Of a stretch of DNA of 37,973 nt, positions 24,093 through 33,857 are shown in pieces. Source of the stretch: a virus; the IMG/VR virus record IMGVR_UViG_3300036770_003860, positions 1 to 37,973 of that record. The stretch is one strand, 5' to 3'. A model generated the notes under the pieces. That model was not told where the DNA came from and made no database searches. It was given only the letters and a program-made list of their open reading frames with translations. Position 1 is the first letter of the stretch. The number at the start of each line of letters is the position of its first letter. The position numbers and the translations under genes were made by a program.

Positions 24093-27000
24093 TTGATTAC
24101 CAAGGGAATCTTACTCTTTTTCATCGTTCCGACAACAGTTTCTTTACTGCCTTTTTTGACCTTCGGGTTGGGGTGGTTTTTGGCGTAATCGGGAAACAGC
24201 TTCAGCGGGTCCGCCGGCGCGTCCAAGATAAAGCTGTCCGCCTTTTCCGGCCCCAGCATCACCCAGTCGTACGACGGATGCGGCTTAAATGTGCCCGAGG
24301 CCAAAAACTGATCACGAAGCATCCGCTCGTTGGCGCTCATCTTTGCTTCCTCGTTGGCATTCTTGCCGAAGTAAACGGCAAAAGTATCCACATCCTTGGA
24401 GAGTTGCACCACGCCGACCACATCAAGGTTTTGTCCATTCACAAAATCCATCGACCCCTTGAGCATCGCCTTCACATCCGGCGCAAACGGAATGCCCGTT
24501 ATGCGATCCATCGCTGCCCCGCGCTGCTTAAACGAAAACCTCGCCGCCTCATCAACGAACTTGGTGTTCCGGTATTTCGCCGCCATCCCGCTGTACCAAG
24601 GCTCGCTCCGGTGCTTCGACACCAGCGAGGCAAACTCGCCGTCGAACTCCTTCATCCGCTTGCGCGTTGCGTGCGATTTCAGTGGACTGAGCCGATCCAA
24701 AAACTTCACCATCGGCTGATACTTTTTGAAGACGGCATCGTAGTCGCGCTGTGCCGCAGCCAGCTCACTCATGGTCGCCTCTTTTTGCAGCACCGCCTTC
24801 GACGTTCTTTCCACCCGGCTATAGGCACGATTTATCTGCCCCTGCGGATTGATGGCGCCCAGCTCCAGCACCACATGCAGGAAATCTGACTGGTCAGCCG
24901 TCATGTTTGGCCGTCGCGCATCGATCTCGCTCGTCACGTCCATGACGAACTTGCGATTGCTGCGGTGCGCATTTTCCTTCATGATCTGAATCAGCGCGTG
25001 CCCCGCCGTCGTGTTCTTCACGATATTCTTCGCCCGAGTCACAAAGGCGCTGTTCATGTTCGCCCACACCGCCTTGAACCCGCGCCCATCAGGTAGTCGC
25101 GCAACCGTTTGGTTGCTGATCAAGAACGGATGCAGCGGCCCGCCCATATTGTCGCCGCGCGTATTGTGCCGGTCGGCCTCAAGCATAGCCACCTGCTCGC
25201 CGCGGATGCTTTCAATGTCAGCCACGCGCGGACGCACCGTTGTAGCTGGGTCCAAATGATATTCCAGCACGCGGCCATCTGTCGCCGGCTTGGTGCCGAT
25301 AATGTAAAAACCACGATCCGGCACCTGCTGCGGCAGCGGGCGATTGTCGCCATGCACCGCATCCGGCATAAACTGCGCCCTCGGCCGCGGCGTCTTGCCA
25401 TCAGCCCACTGGTTCAGCAGTCCTTCGACTGGCGCCCACTTGCCGCTCTTCAGCTCCAGTGACGTTCTGTTGCCAGCATCGTCCTCGAGATCCAGCCACG
25501 CACCATCTTGGGAGCGGACAATGTCTTTGATGACGCCCTTTTGTGCGGATGTTAAGCGCTGTCGGCCGTGGATGGAGATCAGCCCAGAGTTGGCGTCCAC
25601 GCGCACAGCTCCTTTGCGCATGAACTCTGTCATGGCTTCGTTGCCGCCGAACTCTTGCGACTCTGAAAAGCGGATTTCACGGTGGTCGCTGTTGCGTGTG
25701 TCTCGCAGGTAGTCGCGCTGTCCGCTTTGTGGTCCGAAGTTGCCGTCCGGCTTGCGCTCGTAGCCACCTGCATCGCTCTTGCCAGAGAAGTCTAGCATGG
25801 TGCCGTCGGGCAAGACGTAGCCAGCCTCGTAGATTGAGCGCGTGGTGCCGTGGCGGCGCTTGGCGTACTCAAAGGCGTCCTGCGGAGAAACATCCGGCAT
25901 CGCCTGCCCACGCCTCTGCAACGCCCGCTGCAACTGCGGATCTTCCTGCCGCACGCCGCGGCGCTCCAGCTCCGCGTTGATCGCCTCGTTGCGCCGGAGC
26001 AGCTCGCGGGCCTGCGCCGCGCCGCCACGCACCGGACGGCCCTCACGCATGCCCAGGGTGGACAGCCCGAGGTAGCCTTGGTTCTCCTCGTATTGGCGCA
26101 GGAGTTGGTCGGTGGTCATGCCTTCGACGGCATCCGGCATCCCCTGAGCCTCCCGCGGGATCTGCTGGGGCATGCGGTTGTTCTTAATCTTGTCGTAATC
26201 GAAGTGGTAGCCATCGCGCCCTGTCGGCGTGATGTCGTTCACGCGGTCGATGCGGAAGGTGCGAACGCTGCCTCGAGGATTGAGATCGGTGTAAAGCGGG
26301 TTGATGTCGCGCTGCACGGCGGTGCCGGTGCCGATGAGGCCGTTGAGCATGTCGCGCTTTTGCTGGCCAATGGTCGCCTCTCCTGGGAGTCCGGCCTTGT
26401 GGTTGGACAGGTAGACCAGCAGGTCGGCATGCACTTGCGCCATGTCGTTGTTAAAGATGCCCAGCTCGCCCTTGTTGATCGCCTTCATGGCGGCGGCACG
26501 GAATGCGTTGAGGTCCATAATGACCGCCTTGAGGTGTCCAGCCTTGGTCGCCTCCCAGCCGAGGAAGGCACCTTCGCGCAGGATAGCCTGCACGTCGCCG
26601 CGGTTGATCACGCGGTAGCGGCCGCCCTCGCCCGTTCCAATGGTGTTGTAGTCGAAAATGTGGCTGGCTCCGCGGTCGCGGCTGGCTTCAAGCATGCGCG
26701 CCATCTCACGAACGTGCTTGGGGAACCACCGAAGCACGTCGAACTTGGCCGGAAGTGTTGGGCCGCTGATGATGGTGCGTCCGCCGCCGGTGCGCCGTAG
26801 GCCAAACTCTGCGGAGTTGGGAGCCACGATCTTGTTCTTGTCGTAAAGCTGTCCGACCTGAGCCGACCGACCGCGCTCCTGCTGGTCTAGGACGCCCTGC
26901 GACTTCCACTGCGCCGTGCCGTTCTGGTCGATGTAAATCAAGTCGTTCTCAAGGATGCCGTTCTCGTTGGCGCGCAGCTTGGTGTGCGTGCTGCGGCGTG

Positions 27001-29941
27001 CCGACTCTGCGGAGCCGTCCACGCTGATCTGCGTGCCACGCTGCTCGCGCGCACCGGCCTGCTCCATGCCGAGCATCCAAGCCTCGTAGTTTCGCAGGTG
27101 CTCCTGCATGCGCTTGCGCATCACCGGATCTTGCATCAGTGGGTTGTCGCGGAAGATGACCGAAGGGTTGTCCAGCGGCTTGCCGGTGCTGGGGTTGAAC
27201 GCCATGCCCAGCGTCTCAAACACGCGGGTCGCTGCTGCCAGCACGCTTTCCATCACTTGCGGTCCGCCGGTGCGCATGCTGCGGAAATCCATGTTGTTGG
27301 AAAGCGAACTGAAGGTCTCGGCAACAATCTCGTCCCGGAACACATCCAAGCCGTCTGGGTTGTCGCCATCGGCGATGCTGCGCTCGCGCATTTCGTTGTA
27401 GCGGTCTTCGATCATCTTTTGCCGCGCCGCATCGCTGACCGGCTTGCCCTTGAGCACGTCCGCCATGGTCTGCTTGCCGGAAGCAATGTCGTCAAACTCC
27501 TGCTGCGTCAGCTTGTCTGGAAGCTGATCGTGGGCACCGGCGAGGATGTCCTTGTCCACCAAGCGCGTGACATATTCACGGCCGCGGGATTGAACGCCCG
27601 GCGTATCGTAGCGCTGGTTGACCAAGTTGCGCAGGTCGTCGCGGAGCGTGCCGTTGAGAATGCTTGAGGTCAGGATGGCGTGACCGATTTCGTGCGGCAT
27701 GATCTTGGTCGGCGACAGTCCGCGGGCAAGGTGGGCGTTGGCCTCAACGAGGTCGCCGCTTTTGACCAAGAGCGGATACTCTCGCGGCACCACGGTGAAA
27801 TCCGACTGGCCGTCTTCGCCCTTGATGCGGACGACATTAGCCTCCTCGGTCTTGCCGTTGCGCGTGATCTGCACCGGCTTGACGCTGACGCGGCCGGCGA
27901 TTGGCGCGGTGTGGCCCATGTTGACGTAGACCTTGGCGCGTCCGTCTGCGGCCCTCTCGATATGCAACCCTGCGACAGTCTCGGCGCCGCTGGCCCGGAT
28001 GTCCGCATTGGCGCGGTATTCTTGGGCGCGCAGCGGAATAAAATCAACTTTGCCGCTGGTGATGCCCTGCATGGCCGAAAGCATGTCCAGGCCTGAATAA
28101 CTGAGGGCGCCGAGAGATGCGGCATCGCCTCCGGCCATCTCCACATCGACCATCATGCGGGCGATGTCGGCATCGGTGCGCGCTGACCGGCGCCCGATCA
28201 CGCGGGCTGCCGCGCCTGTCGTTCCACCAAGCATCAGCGCGCCACCGAAAATTGCTCCAGCAGTCTCAGAGTCCGGCGCGGCCAGGGCGAACGGCGTTGC
28301 GGCCAAGCCGGCGACCGCGGCAGAGCTGACCACATCGTCCGCGCCCCGGGCGAGCTGCGTGATGCCGATATTGTCCGCCGACCTCGCCACCCTGCGTAGC
28401 GTCTCCGGCATGTCGGCGTTTTGACTCACACGGCGAAGTGTTGATTCCACGCCTCCAGATGCGCCGCTCCTCATGTATTGAGCGTATCGCGGATTAAACT
28501 TGCCGCTGGCCGCCATGCGCGCGGCCGCCTCGGCGCGCACTGATCCCACCGCACCGGCGTCCATCTCCTTGATGATCTGCCATGTTGCGCCCGAGGCCGA
28601 TCCGACCTTGCGCAGTGTGGCTCCGGCACCCTTGACTGCAGGAAGAAATGCCCCGGCGACAATCAGCGGCTTGGCGACAAAGTCAACAACAGGCGAGTCG
28701 ATCTGCGTGTCGAGATACGCGGCGGCCGCGCCCACTCCACCTAGGGCTGCCATGCGTTTGTTGAGCGAAAGGTCACCGACCAGCGGGATTTTGGATGTCA
28801 GCCGGTCCGCTCCGCGCATGATCATGCCATCGAGCGCCGCGGCGCCCTCTTCGCCCAGCTTAAATCCCTTGCCGGTGATGCTGGCAAAGCGGCGCAGCAT
28901 GCGTACCTTAGCCAGCGCGCCCACGCCGACTGGAATAAAGTTCTCCGGCGAGGCAGCCATGGCGGCGACCGTGGCCGTGGACTCCATCGGCTGCTCAACT
29001 TGGCCGGTTAGCGGGTTGGTCGCCGTCTTTTTGACATCTGGCAGCGTGATTGGATTTCCGCCTAGCGAATACTGTGTCACGCCCATGTATTCGCGCGTAT
29101 ATGCCTGGTTGCGCAGGTAGCGTTGGTAGCCCGTCTCTTCGTCCTCCTCGGCCTCTTGCTGCGTGGGTTCAAACATGCCCTGCGCCTTGGCCTCTTCCAT
29201 CGCCTGCTGGATGGTTGTGTTGTCCACAACGGGGTCGCCAGTCAGCTTGCCCGAGTCGCGCAGCGCTTGCACGATATTGGCCTGCATTTGGCCAACACGG
29301 CGGCCGGACGCCACCATGTCGTTGATCTTGCCGCCCGCCCAGTCGGTGAGCTGCGTCAGCCCTGCGCCGACCTTGCGGCCCATTTCCTTGAATGTGGCCA
29401 CTTCTGCGGTTGCGGCTCCAATAGGGTCGCCACCCATGGCACGCATGTATTGCTGCGCTCGCTCTTGGACGATGCCAGCACCGAGCTGTCCAAGCATGGC
29501 CGGCGCGCCGGAGAGTCCGCGGAGGAATCCGGAGACTTCGCCCTCTGTCTCGCGCTGCCATTGGGTAAAATCCTTCCACTCGTCAAACGGCATTTCGTAA
29601 GACGGGTCGTGGTAAAGCTCCTGCTGCTTGCGGCGAAGCTCTTCAATGGTCTTCGGCTCGCTGTCGGCGGGGTTGACTGCGGGACCGGAAGAGTAATCGG
29701 GGCGCGCGCCCATGGAGCGGCCGAAAGATGTCTCTGCCGCCACGCTCTGCTGTGCCAGTGCAGCATCCGCCTGCTCGGATGTCATTGTCGCTGGCGCAGC
29801 GTCTTCCGCCGCCTTGGCGTTCATCTCAGCCGCCCAGGTATTCTCAGCCTGCGGCACCCAAGAGCCGGAGTTCAGCATGCGCTGCTCCTGCGCCTTGAGC
29901 CGCTCAAACTCGGCGGCTGTCAGCTTGTCAGGCAGTGTCAC
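24089..29941 (-). CDS. Giant multidomain virion protein with HEIGH metallopeptidase motif (1950 aa)
   Basis: The largest gene, 1950 residues. The first third is helical, Ala/Gln-rich, with hydrophobic Gly/Ala segments at about 330-590 (such as AALGGVGAAAAYLD and AVAGLAATPFALAAPDSETA) that could insert in membrane. A zinc-protease motif HEIGH lies near residues 751-755 in KIMPHEIGHAILTS. The remainder is a series of charged domains, not individually recognised. The size, the protease motif and the end-of-tail-operon position fit phage polyvalent or internal virion proteins ejected with the DNA. Delivery into the host is inferred. Confidence 0.75.
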   Translation of the reverse strand: MTLPDKLTAAEFERLKAQEQRMLNSGSWVPQAENTWAAEMNAKAAEDAAPATMTSEQADAALAQQSVAAETSFGRSMGARPDYSSGPAVNPADSEPKTIEELRRKQQELYHDPSYEMPFDEWKDFTQWQRETEGEVSGFLRGLSGAPAMLGQLGAGIVQERAQQYMRAMGGDPIGAATAEVATFKEMGRKVGAGLTQLTDWAGGKINDMVASGRRVGQMQANIVQALRDSGKLTGDPVVDNTTIQQAMEEAKAQGMFEPTQQEAEEDEETGYQRYLRNQAYTREYMGVTQYSLGGNPITLPDVKKTATNPLTGQVEQPMESTATVAAMAASPENFIPVGVGALAKVRMLRRFASITGKGFKLGEEGAAALDGMIMRGADRLTSKIPLVGDLSLNKRMAALGGVGAAAAYLDTQIDSPVVDFVAKPLIVAGAFLPAVKGAGATLRKVGSASGATWQIIKEMDAGAVGSVRAEAAARMAASGKFNPRYAQYMRSGASGGVESTLRRVSQNADMPETLRRVARSADNIGITQLARGADDVVSSAAVAGLAATPFALAAPDSETAGAIFGGALMLGGTTGAAARVIGRRSARTDADIARMMVDVEMAGGDAASLGALSYSGLDMLSAMQGITSGKVDFIPLRAQEYRANADIRASGAETVAGLHIERAADGRAKVYVNMGHTAPIAGRVSVKPVQITRNGKTEEANVVRIKGEDGQSDFTVVPREYPLLVKSGDLVEANAHLARGLSPTKIMPHEIGHAILTSSILNGTLRDDLRNLVNQRYDTPGVQSRGREYVTRLVDKDILAGAHDQLPDKLTQQEFDDIASGKQTMADVLKGKPVSDAARQKMIEDRYNEMRERSIADGDNPDGLDVFRDEIVAETFSSLSNNMDFRSMRTGGPQVMESVLAAATRVFETLGMAFNPSTGKPLDNPSVIFRDNPLMQDPVMRKRMQEHLRNYEAWMLGMEQAGAREQRGTQISVDGSAESARRSTHTKLRANENGILENDLIYIDQNGTAQWKSQGVLDQQERGRSAQVGQLYDKNKIVAPNSAEFGLRRTGGGRTIISGPTLPAKFDVLRWFPKHVREMARMLEASRDRGASHIFDYNTIGTGEGGRYRVINRGDVQAILREGAFLGWEATKAGHLKAVIMDLNAFRAAAMKAINKGELGIFNNDMAQVHADLLVYLSNHKAGLPGEATIGQQKRDMLNGLIGTGTAVQRDINPLYTDLNPRGSVRTFRIDRVNDITPTGRDGYHFDYDKIKNNRMPQQIPREAQGMPDAVEGMTTDQLLRQYEENQGYLGLSTLGMREGRPVRGGAAQARELLRRNEAINAELERRGVRQEDPQLQRALQRRGQAMPDVSPQDAFEYAKRRHGTTRSIYEAGYVLPDGTMLDFSGKSDAGGYERKPDGNFGPQSGQRDYLRDTRNSDHREIRFSESQEFGGNEAMTEFMRKGAVRVDANSGLISIHGRQRLTSAQKGVIKDIVRSQDGAWLDLEDDAGNRTSLELKSGKWAPVEGLLNQWADGKTPRPRAQFMPDAVHGDNRPLPQQVPDRGFYIIGTKPATDGRVLEYHLDPATTVRPRVADIESIRGEQVAMLEADRHNTRGDNMGGPLHPFLISNQTVARLPDGRGFKAVWANMNSAFVTRAKNIVKNTTAGHALIQIMKENAHRSNRKFVMDVTSEIDARRPNMTADQSDFLHVVLELGAINPQGQINRAYSRVERTSKAVLQKEATMSELAAAQRDYDAVFKKYQPMVKFLDRLSPLKSHATRKRMKEFDGEFASLVSKHRSEPWYSGMAAKYRNTKFVDEAARFSFKQRGAAMDRITGIPFAPDVKAMLKGSMDFVNGQNLDVVGVVQLSKDVDTFAVYFGKNANEEAKMSANERMLRDQFLASGTFKPHPSYDWVMLGPEKADSFILDAPADPLKLFPDYAKNHPNPKVKKGSKETVVGTMKKSKIPLVIK

Positions 29942-29942
29942 G

Positions 29943-31004
29943 TTATTTGGCTACTTTTTCGAGAGTGCCGTCCGGGTTGACGGCGTAGGTTGTGCCCATC
30001 AGCGTTGTGCGACGGCGGGTGTCGGCGGCGGGACTGGCTTGCGACTGGCCACTCGCTCTCGCAGCCTTGATTTCCTCAACAGGAACACCCTTCGATCTTG
30101 CCTCAAAACGGTCGGCAAAATCTTCAACCTCTGCCAGCGCGGCGCCGAAATCTTTGTCGCTCAACTCAAGCGAAAGCCGGTTGGCCGAGTTGACGGCCGC
30201 TTCCGCTTCGCGGACCTGCATAGATCCGAATCCGCGCATACGCTGAATGACCGGCAGGAAAACTTTGGCGCGCGAGCTTTCAATAAGGCTGGAGAAGCCC
30301 GCGGCCGCCGTGCCTGGCACAGGGCGCTGTTTCCCAGTCTCTTTATCGACAGGTCCGCCCATGTACGAAGGCGCAAAAATGTTCATCGGCCCGCGGTATC
30401 CTAGCGCTTTGGATCGCCCATCGTGATTGCGAATGGACTCAATGGTATTGCGCATTAGCGCCACGTCATCCATTGCCACTTGAAGCTCTTTTGGGCCAAG
30501 CGGCTTATTGGCTTTGTCCTCCGGCTTGGCCCTGGACTCACGCTCGTAAAACTCATCCAGCCACCGATTGGCATCCCGCGGGTCAAGCTGCGCCGGCGTC
30601 TGCGTGTCCGGGTTGTTGTAGGAAAAGTCCGCCGTGCGGTCGTAGACATAGCGCAGCGCCGGAGGCAGCTTGTCGTATTCCGCCCGGGCCTGCTCGTCGG
30701 TGAGGTTGGGGTCGTTGATTTTGTTGATAAACGACAGGTCCATCGTGGACGCCGTAACTTCACGCGGCGCAGGTTCTGCGCGGCGGACCTCCGGCAGCAC
30801 GTCATCTACGACCTCTTGCGGGGCGTTGCCGGAGTCGTTGTACATGTCGTTGTGGAAGCGATTGTCCTCACCCGGCAGCGGGCCGTTAAGCACCTCCGGT
30901 GGCACTGGCTCTTCGTCAGGCGCAAGAAACGCATTGGGGTCGGCTGGCGGGCCGCCCGGCAGGCTAGGCTCAACTCTAGGCGGGAGTTTTCGTGGGCTAC
31001 TCAT
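29943..31004 (-). CDS. Probable ejection/internal virion protein (353 aa)
   Basis: A 353-residue protein with a Pro-rich N-terminal 45 residues, an acidic middle and a helical C-terminal domain (VFLPVIQRMRGFGSMQVREA, then EAAVNSANRL). That last pattern, a helix with RGxGxxxxxE, recurs in small phage internal proteins. It lies between two other ejection-type genes: ATGA overlap with the 177-aa gene, 1 base before the giant protein gene. Probably part of the internal core or ejectosome. Confidence 0.65.
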   Translation of the reverse strand: MSSPRKLPPRVEPSLPGGPPADPNAFLAPDEEPVPPEVLNGPLPGEDNRFHNDMYNDSGNAPQEVVDDVLPEVRRAEPAPREVTASTMDLSFINKINDPNLTDEQARAEYDKLPPALRYVYDRTADFSYNNPDTQTPAQLDPRDANRWLDEFYERESRAKPEDKANKPLGPKELQVAMDDVALMRNTIESIRNHDGRSKALGYRGPMNIFAPSYMGGPVDKETGKQRPVPGTAAAGFSSLIESSRAKVFLPVIQRMRGFGSMQVREAEAAVNSANRLSLELSDKDFGAALAEVEDFADRFEARSKGVPVEEIKAARASGQSQASPAADTRRRTTLMGTTYAVNPDGTLEKVAK

Positions 31005-31534
31005 GGATTGTTCGGATTGAAGCGGCGCATGGCCGGAGGAACGGTGACTGCGGCGGGTGCCGGAGGGTTGCTCATAGCCTGCCGCTCGCGGGCCAGGCGC
31101 TCGCGCTCGTACATGATCTCGCGCTGGTCGGTGACGCGCTGGGCTTGCAAGACGGGCGCCTGCTGCATAGCCTTCTCGCGTACTCCCGCATTCTGCCCAG
31201 CAATCATAACCTGCGAAATCCAGCCGCCGGCATCACCGACCACCGTCTGCGCCGCGCGCCCCGCCGCTCGAGGCCCGAGCGTCATGAGGTTTTTGTAGAT
31301 GTCGGCGAATGGCTTGTAGCCGCTGTCGGAAAGACCCTTGATAATCTGCAGCGAGCTTTCGCCATCGACCTTGTCCTCAATGTAGCTGCCGTACATTTTG
31401 CCGACATCACTTAGCGCCCCGCCGATATCCTGCCCAAGTTGTCCCATCATCTGTGCATTGGTTTGAGCCGCCTGCATTTGGCCGGCGGCCATAATCTCGC
31501 CCGAGCGGTCTGGTGTTGGTGAATAAGCAAACAT
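31001..31534 (-). CDS. Ala/Gln-rich probable internal virion protein (177 aa)
   Basis: A 177-residue protein: Ala/Gln/Met-rich helix at the N-terminus (MAAGQMQAAQTNAQMMGQLG), a middle with Gly-rich stretches and a long charged helix near the end (VTDQREIMYERERLARERQA). Composition resembles DNA-transfer proteins of short-tailed phages. It is preceded by the S74-bearing protein. The stop overlaps the next ATG (ATGA). No diagnostic motif. Confidence 0.65.
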   Translation of the reverse strand: MFAYSPTPDRSGEIMAAGQMQAAQTNAQMMGQLGQDIGGALSDVGKMYGSYIEDKVDGESSLQIIKGLSDSGYKPFADIYKNLMTLGPRAAGRAAQTVVGDAGGWISQVMIAGQNAGVREKAMQQAPVLQAQRVTDQREIMYERERLARERQAMSNPPAPAAVTVPPAMRRFNPNNP

Positions 31535-31551
31535 AGTTTTGATCTCCTTGG

Positions 31552-32673
31552 TTAAGCTGCTTTGGCGCCGAGTAATTCTTCGGCCAGCGCCGCGCCGATG
31601 ACGGCCGGCTTGATGGCCAACCGCTTCTTGCCCTTGTAATCGACTTCAGTGACAGCCTCTGGCAGCACCTTCTGAACATCCTGCGCCATGAAGCCCTTGT
31701 GCTTTTTGTCCTCGCCCTTATATTTAAACTCGTAGGCGGTCAGGCCAAGAATGCTGCCGGCCTTGCCGAGAGGCTTGATGTCTTTCTTCTCGCGCTTGTC
31801 GGAGAGGGCCGCGCCTGCGCCGCCAGCCACGCCCCCAACGATGTTGCCAAACATGCTCATCATGCCGGCGTTTTGCATCGCCGCCGAATTCATCTGCGCC
31901 CCACGCAGGGCCGCCCAGTTGTTCATCGTTGAGTTGGATCTTTGGTCCAGCATGTTGGCGTTAAAGCTGGCAATGTTGCCCGCCATCTGGTTGGCCCCGG
32001 CATACGCACCGCCGATCGTGTTCATCGCCATGTTCTGCTGGTTCTGTCCGGCGTTCAGCCCAAGGCCCAGAGCGCGATTGTAAGGATCGACATTGATCGA
32101 GTTACCGGCACCGGCAAAGAGCGTGTCAGCCATCATGCCGCGCCGGTTCATCACGTTGCCGACCATCAAGTTGTTGGCGGCGGCGGCCTGCTGGCGGCGT
32201 TGCGCTTCACGCTGCGTGGCGTAAGAGTCACGGCTCAGGATCTCGGCCGCGCTGGAGCCGAGGCTGGTGCCCAGCCCTCGGGCGGCAAACGCCGCGCGGG
32301 CCGACTGCTGGCTGTCGCGGATCTCCTCGGGAGAGAGGCTGCGGCCCAGAGCCAAGTCGCGCTCCGCGTCATCGTAGAGGCGGCGCTCAATGCTCGTCGG
32401 GTCGGCGTCCTCGTCGCGCACCAAGCCGATGGCCCGCGAGACCGCCGACTGCGCATCGCGGGTGGCCTGATTGTCCAGCCCCTTGGCGATGCGGTCCACG
32501 GTGCCGAAGGTCAGCTTCTCTAGGCGCGGATAGTATTTGATTAGGTTCTGGTATTGCGATGCGATCTGCCGCTCGGCCGCTGCCGATCCAGCCGACATGA
32601 TGGCGTTGATGTCCAATGGCTCGGCGTATTGCACGTCCGGCCGCTTCATTTTTCCTCCTCCAGATGCTCCCAT
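31552..32673 (-). CDS. Virion protein with C-terminal S74 intramolecular chaperone
   Basis: A 373-residue protein. Residues about 20-280 are helical, rich in Ala, Asn, Gln and Met, as in DNA-transfer/ejection proteins. From about residue 289 the sequence reads LSDKREKKDIKPLGKAGSIL, then AYEFKYKGEDKKHKGFMAQD and VQKVLPEAV, which is the S74 peptidase/endosialidase chaperone domain. It trimerises proteins and cleaves itself off at Ser of SDK. S74 is commoner on fibres, but ejection-type proteins also carry it. CTCC-type (GGAG) sites precede the ATG. Confidence 0.85.
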   Translation of the reverse strand: MGASGGGKMKRPDVQYAEPLDINAIMSAGSAAAERQIASQYQNLIKYYPRLEKLTFGTVDRIAKGLDNQATRDAQSAVSRAIGLVRDEDADPTSIERRLYDDAERDLALGRSLSPEEIRDSQQSARAAFAARGLGTSLGSSAAEILSRDSYATQREAQRRQQAAAANNLMVGNVMNRRGMMADTLFAGAGNSINVDPYNRALGLGLNAGQNQQNMAMNTIGGAYAGANQMAGNIASFNANMLDQRSNSTMNNWAALRGAQMNSAAMQNAGMMSMFGNIVGGVAGGAGAALSDKREKKDIKPLGKAGSILGLTAYEFKYKGEDKKHKGFMAQDVQKVLPEAVTEVDYKGKKRLAIKPAVIGAALAEELLGAKAA

Positions 32674-32677
32674 AATT

Positions 32678-33016
32678 TTATCTCCTTGTTCTCTTTGCTA
32701 AATGTTCCCAGCGAAATGCCCTGATCCGCGACTCTCCGCGCCGGCTCCACAGCACCCACGGCTGCGGGCGAGGGACCACGCGCATGAACCGGCCAAAAGC
32801 ATCTGCGCCGTCAGACACAGCAGCCAGCTCGACCAGCCAAGCGTTTGGCTCACCCTCATTGACAGACTCCCCATTCCAATGCACTTCCCGCGCCAGCATG
32901 AAGGCGTCCGGCGCCGAGTAGATAATTCCGCCGGACAGGTGCCAGCCGAGCAGCTCCTCGAAGGGTTCTGCGCTGTGCTCGTCGTGCCATGCTTTTGCGC
33001 GTTGCCATGGGGTCAT
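32678..33016 (-). CDS. Small Trp-rich phage protein (112 aa)
   Basis: A 112-residue protein beginning MTPWQRAKAWHDEHSAEPFE, with Trp/Arg-rich strands and MLAREVHWN plus RVVPRPQPWVLWSRRGESRI. The mix suggests a compact alpha/beta fold. Small proteins of this type sit beside ejection genes in podoviruses. Acetyltransferase-like folds are one possibility, but no acetyl-CoA motif is clear. ATGA overlap with the upstream fibre gene. Confidence 0.65.
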   Translation of the reverse strand: MTPWQRAKAWHDEHSAEPFEELLGWHLSGGIIYSAPDAFMLAREVHWNGESVNEGEPNAWLVELAAVSDGADAFGRFMRVVPRPQPWVLWSRRGESRIRAFRWEHLAKRTRR

Positions 33017-33852
33017 CGGAAAATAATGACATTAACTACGTCAGAATCTACGCCGGCGCCGGCTGCGGTTATGACCTCTATCCGAAAACATGTTTCGGTG
33101 TTGGTAAATGTCGCGGTGCTTTCCACCCGAGTTATGGCGGCGGTGGACACGCAGCTCGCCGCATAATTTGCATCGGGCATTGCTACGGAAAAGTTCACCG
33201 CATACAGACCGGCAGAACCCAAATACGTCACGCTGCTGACATTGCCCGCGCCCTTAATCAGTCGCCGCAGCAGGCTCACGGTCCCACCCGAGCTGGTGCC
33301 GCTGGCCGCCGTGGTCACATGGAACGTATTCGCGTCATCCACCTGCGTCACCGTGTAGGTGCCGTCCACTGCCGCAGTCGGCGAGCCGCCGGTAAAGTCC
33401 AGCCGCACCACATTGCCCACAATCAGTCCGTGCGCCGTGGCGGCGATCGTCACATCGGTGCCAGTGCGCGTGTAGGTTCCGGCCAAGTTGTCCGCGACCG
33501 TCCCGTCGAAATTCACCCAAGCCCTGCACGCATAAATCGGCGGGGCGTTGTCCGCGTTGATCGCCTTCTTGATCTCGCCATCGTTGGCCGACAGCGAGAG
33601 CTTGTCGTTGGTCACGCTGTCATCCGGCAGCGTCACAGTCTTGGTGCTCAAGTCCAGCGTGGCGGCGAGCTTGGCGGCGGTCACGCCGGAGTCCTTGACG
33701 CGGAATTTGTTACCGCTCACCTCCAGCGTGGAGTTGTCGGTGTCGTCGGCGGTCGTGAACGTGACGGTGGCGTTATCGACAAGCTGGTGCATGTCGGCCG
33801 GTTCGACGGTTTCGCCGGTGCTGAAGGTTTTGCCTTTGCTGAGTGATGCCAT
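33013..33852 (-). CDS. Beta-rich tail fibre/spike protein (279 aa)
   Basis: A 279-residue Thr/Ala/Val/Asp-rich protein with repeated short strands (TLPDDSVTNDKLSLSANDGE, then TGTDVTIAATAHGLIVGNVV) and no helix-forming region beyond the N-terminus, as in phage fibres and spikes. The opening MASLSKGKTFSTGETVEPAD followed by MHQLVDNATV is typical of fibre attachment regions. Lies between tail tube-like and ejection genes. It may bind the host receptor. Confidence 0.75.
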   Translation of the reverse strand: MASLSKGKTFSTGETVEPADMHQLVDNATVTFTTADDTDNSTLEVSGNKFRVKDSGVTAAKLAATLDLSTKTVTLPDDSVTNDKLSLSANDGEIKKAINADNAPPIYACRAWVNFDGTVADNLAGTYTRTGTDVTIAATAHGLIVGNVVRLDFTGGSPTAAVDGTYTVTQVDDANTFHVTTAASGTSSGGTVSLLRRLIKGAGNVSSVTYLGSAGLYAVNFSVAMPDANYAASCVSTAAITRVESTATFTNTETCFRIEVITAAGAGVDSDVVNVIIFR

Positions 33853-33857
33853 AATTT

